A DNA stretch of 64,000 nt from a bacterium. Lineage in GTDB: Bacteria > Bdellovibrionota_C > UBA2361 > RFPC01. Positions 62,640-64,000 of this stretch are shown here, piece after piece. The stretch is from NCBI GenBank assembly GCA_030428205.1, contig JAUIBK010000005.1, forward strand, positions 57,651 to 121,650. Reading direction: 5' to 3'. The number at the start of each line of letters is the position of its first letter. Position 1 is the first letter of the stretch. A program made the translations under genes and the position numbers. The notes under the pieces were generated by a model. That model saw nothing but the letters and a program-made list of their open reading frames with translations, made no database searches and had not been told where the DNA came from.

Positions 62640-63644
62640 ATGTCCTCAGAAACACCTCAAGAGCTTAATACGCCAAAAAGTTGGGAAGTCGCCCGTGCGT
62701 ATGCTGATAAAATTGGTGAAATGCCGTTTGCTTTTACCTCGTCAATCCGGATGTTGCTCGTAGATGAGAAAGAAACTGGCGAGATGACCAATGCAAACGC
62801 TACTCAAGCTGCATTGCTTCTTAATTCACCAAGTCTCAAGGCTATGTTTTACTTTGCGGCTAAAACTCTCGCTCCCGACAAGGTCGAAGAAACAAAGTAT
62901 ATCTCTAAAAGGAAGCTCGCGGCCTTCTTTTCTCCTTACGAACTAGCCTCTCTTCTGGCGATGGCTTTTCTTTTTCGAAGGTGTCGTAAGCGCTCTAAAA
63001 ACGATCTTTTTGAGAACTTGGTTTTTAACATTCAACGAGATGTCAATATAGGTGCTTTTGTCGGCCAAGCAATACCACATATTGGGGTTGGTTGGGGAAT
63101 AATGATTGGCGGTATCCGTCATCTTGCTGAGACCGCCTTTCTCCTTCACGACTCAGACGGTTATGGCAAGTATTCCCGTCACCGTGCAAAGCTCAATGTT
63201 TCTTTTGATATCGACTTTGAAGTAAGTCGATGGGGGTGTACAAGCATGCAAGTTGCTTCAGTTCTCCTCCAGTCACTTGGATTTGGAGTTGAACTAGCTG
63301 AAAGTCTTGTTATTGGCCTCGATCCTCGGACCCCCGAGGAGGAGATTAAAGAAGATCGTTTCTATCGGGTTAAGATTACTCGATTATGGATTGATACTCT
63401 CATTGAAACAGGAGAGATTCCTCAAATCACTCACCGAGGGAACTATTATCCATTAGAGTCGAATCTCACTGTTCTCTTTGAGAAGCTCCAAACTGAACCC
63501 ACGAGAGGAACCGACCAAGCTTGGCTTACGAAGTCAAAGAGTGATATCACCCCTGATAAGGTCCCTTCGCTCTATCTTGATGCTAACCGAGCTATGGAGA
63601 AGATGACTGAGTCCGAAGAGGAAGAAGACGAGGATTTCGAATAG
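62640..63644 (+). CDS. Protein of unknown function, possibly HDOD-type regulator
   Basis: 334 residues, soluble, mostly helical. The part at about 140-235 has the rhythm of an HDOD domain: GQAIPHIGVGWGIMIGGIRH, then FEVSRWGCTSMQVASVLLQS and LGFGVELAESLVIGLDP, where HDOD proteins have E-x-x-x-h-G-x-x-H-x-x-V-G-x-x-L-L. The second half is less typical and the tail is very acidic (TESEEEEDEDFE). HDOD proteins are signalling proteins without confirmed enzyme activity. This assignment is tentative. It faces the partial gene at 63679 and ends 34 bases before it. Confidence 0.7.
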   Translation: MSSETPQELNTPKSWEVARAYADKIGEMPFAFTSSIRMLLVDEKETGEMTNANATQAALLLNSPSLKAMFYFAAKTLAPDKVEETKYISKRKLAAFFSPYELASLLAMAFLFRRCRKRSKNDLFENLVFNIQRDVNIGAFVGQAIPHIGVGWGIMIGGIRHLAETAFLLHDSDGYGKYSRHRAKLNVSFDIDFEVSRWGCTSMQVASVLLQSLGFGVELAESLVIGLDPRTPEEEIKEDRFYRVKITRLWIDTLIETGEIPQITHRGNYYPLESNLTVLFEKLQTEPTRGTDQAWLTKSKSDITPDKVPSLYLDANRAMEKMTESEEEEDEDFE

Positions 63645-63678
63645 TCGTTCTTGCCAAGCCTTTCCCTCCCCTGTCTCT

Positions 63679-64000
63679 CTATTTTTTCCTTATAAGAGAG
63701 CTTCTGATTGCTTCACAGGCAGCTTCTGCTTCCTGTTCGTAAAAGCTTGCTTGTGCACTGATCTGCTTCCTGAGGCTTTTACGCTTCGCTCTCTGTCTTT
63801 TTGAGAGGGCTTTTTTCCTCTTTACACGAGAAGAGATGGTCTGGTTGGCTTCTTCAGCTCTCAACGTCATTCCAGTTGTGAACTGCATAACATTTGTGAA
63901 GCTCGTTCTCCCCTTGAGTACGATTGAGTTTTTAAGGAACTGATAGGTTCCTAAATCGCATGTGTGATCAATTGCTCCCTCAATATCGAGATAAAGGTGG
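63679..64000 (-). CDS. Hypothetical protein, 5' part outside the window
   Basis: 107 residues are visible and the frame is open to the right edge. The visible N-terminal part is beta-like (LYLDIEGAIDHTCDLGTYQF, LKNSIVLKGRTSFTNVMQFT); the last 50 residues are a basic helix (RVKRKKALSKRQRAKRKSLR) followed by an acidic one (EQEAEAACEAI). I recognise no family. The true start is beyond 64000; an internal ATG at 63888 is not the gene start because coding-like sequence continues upstream. Confidence 0.65.
   Translation of the reverse strand, partial: HLYLDIEGAIDHTCDLGTYQFLKNSIVLKGRTSFTNVMQFTTGMTLRAEEANQTISSRVKRKKALSKRQRAKRKSLRKQISAQASFYEQEAEAACEAIRSSLIRKK

Overview
The window is chromosomal DNA from a Gram-negative (diderm) bacterium. 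Outer-membrane barrel, periplasmic and Bat-type envelope proteins sit among bacterial housekeeping genes (clpB, acs, nadA, ftsH, glmM, mnmA, rnc, der, sucA, rlmN, efp). Base composition is moderate and fairly even. Coding density is high, genes are often overlapping or 1-10 bases apart, and there is no phage, transposase, plasmid, CRISPR, rRNA or tRNA gene that I can see. The gene mix (CdaA-type c-di-AMP operon in a diderm, moxR-bat operon, histone-H1-like protein, EF-P with lysine) would fit a lineage of the former Deltaproteobacteria or a neighbouring phylum. I cannot name the taxon from the sequence alone.

Layout. 1-7041: a partial unknown gene, a class-B J-protein plus clpB pair (protein disaggregation), a hairpin-packed intergenic region, then acs, closed by a strong bidirectional terminator. 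7076-15534 (minus): one eight-gene run, moxR - DUF58 - DUF4381 - batA - batB/batC fusion - batD - usp - nadA. 15667-18775: a DoxX-like protein, then a minus-strand trio of glycosyltransferase, NeuD-like acyltransferase and BKACE enzyme. 19208-27459 (plus): tilS, then ftsH - cdaA - cdaR - glmM - nnr - tsaE, the c-di-AMP/cell-wall-precursor operon. 27444-33027: two small minus-strand proteins, cysteine desulfurase with mnmA (tRNA thiolation), rnc with der. 33030-44878: accessory and regulatory genes, including a GAF histidine kinase with a receiver domain, esterase, DUF2156 protein, saccharopine-dehydrogenase-like enzyme, a 1036-residue protein with flagellin-like ends around a duplicated propeller-like core, and an epimerase. 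45106-51287: sucA without sucB, an SLC13/RCK transporter, exonuclease I. 51427-58318: small J-protein, HD phosphohydrolase, rlmN, an unknown 319-residue protein, GT87 mannosyltransferase-like protein and an acyl-CoA dehydrogenase. 58443-64000: Omp85-like barrel, efp, histone-H1-like gene, a 0.94 kb gene-free stretch with two terminators facing each other, a possible HDOD-type regulator and a partial unknown gene.

Most of the window is core metabolism and envelope biology. The best candidates for something undescribed are the flagellin/propeller chimera (40648-43758), the glycosyltransferase-NeuD-BKACE trio (16074-18775), and several non-coding structures: the hairpin array before acs (4800-4994), a GC-rich segment between ACTAGT copies (36179-36303), a perfect 23-bp inverted repeat after rlmN (53975-54044), and the structured gene-free stretch at 61704-61997. 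All assignments come from reading motifs and architecture by eye; no database search was run.
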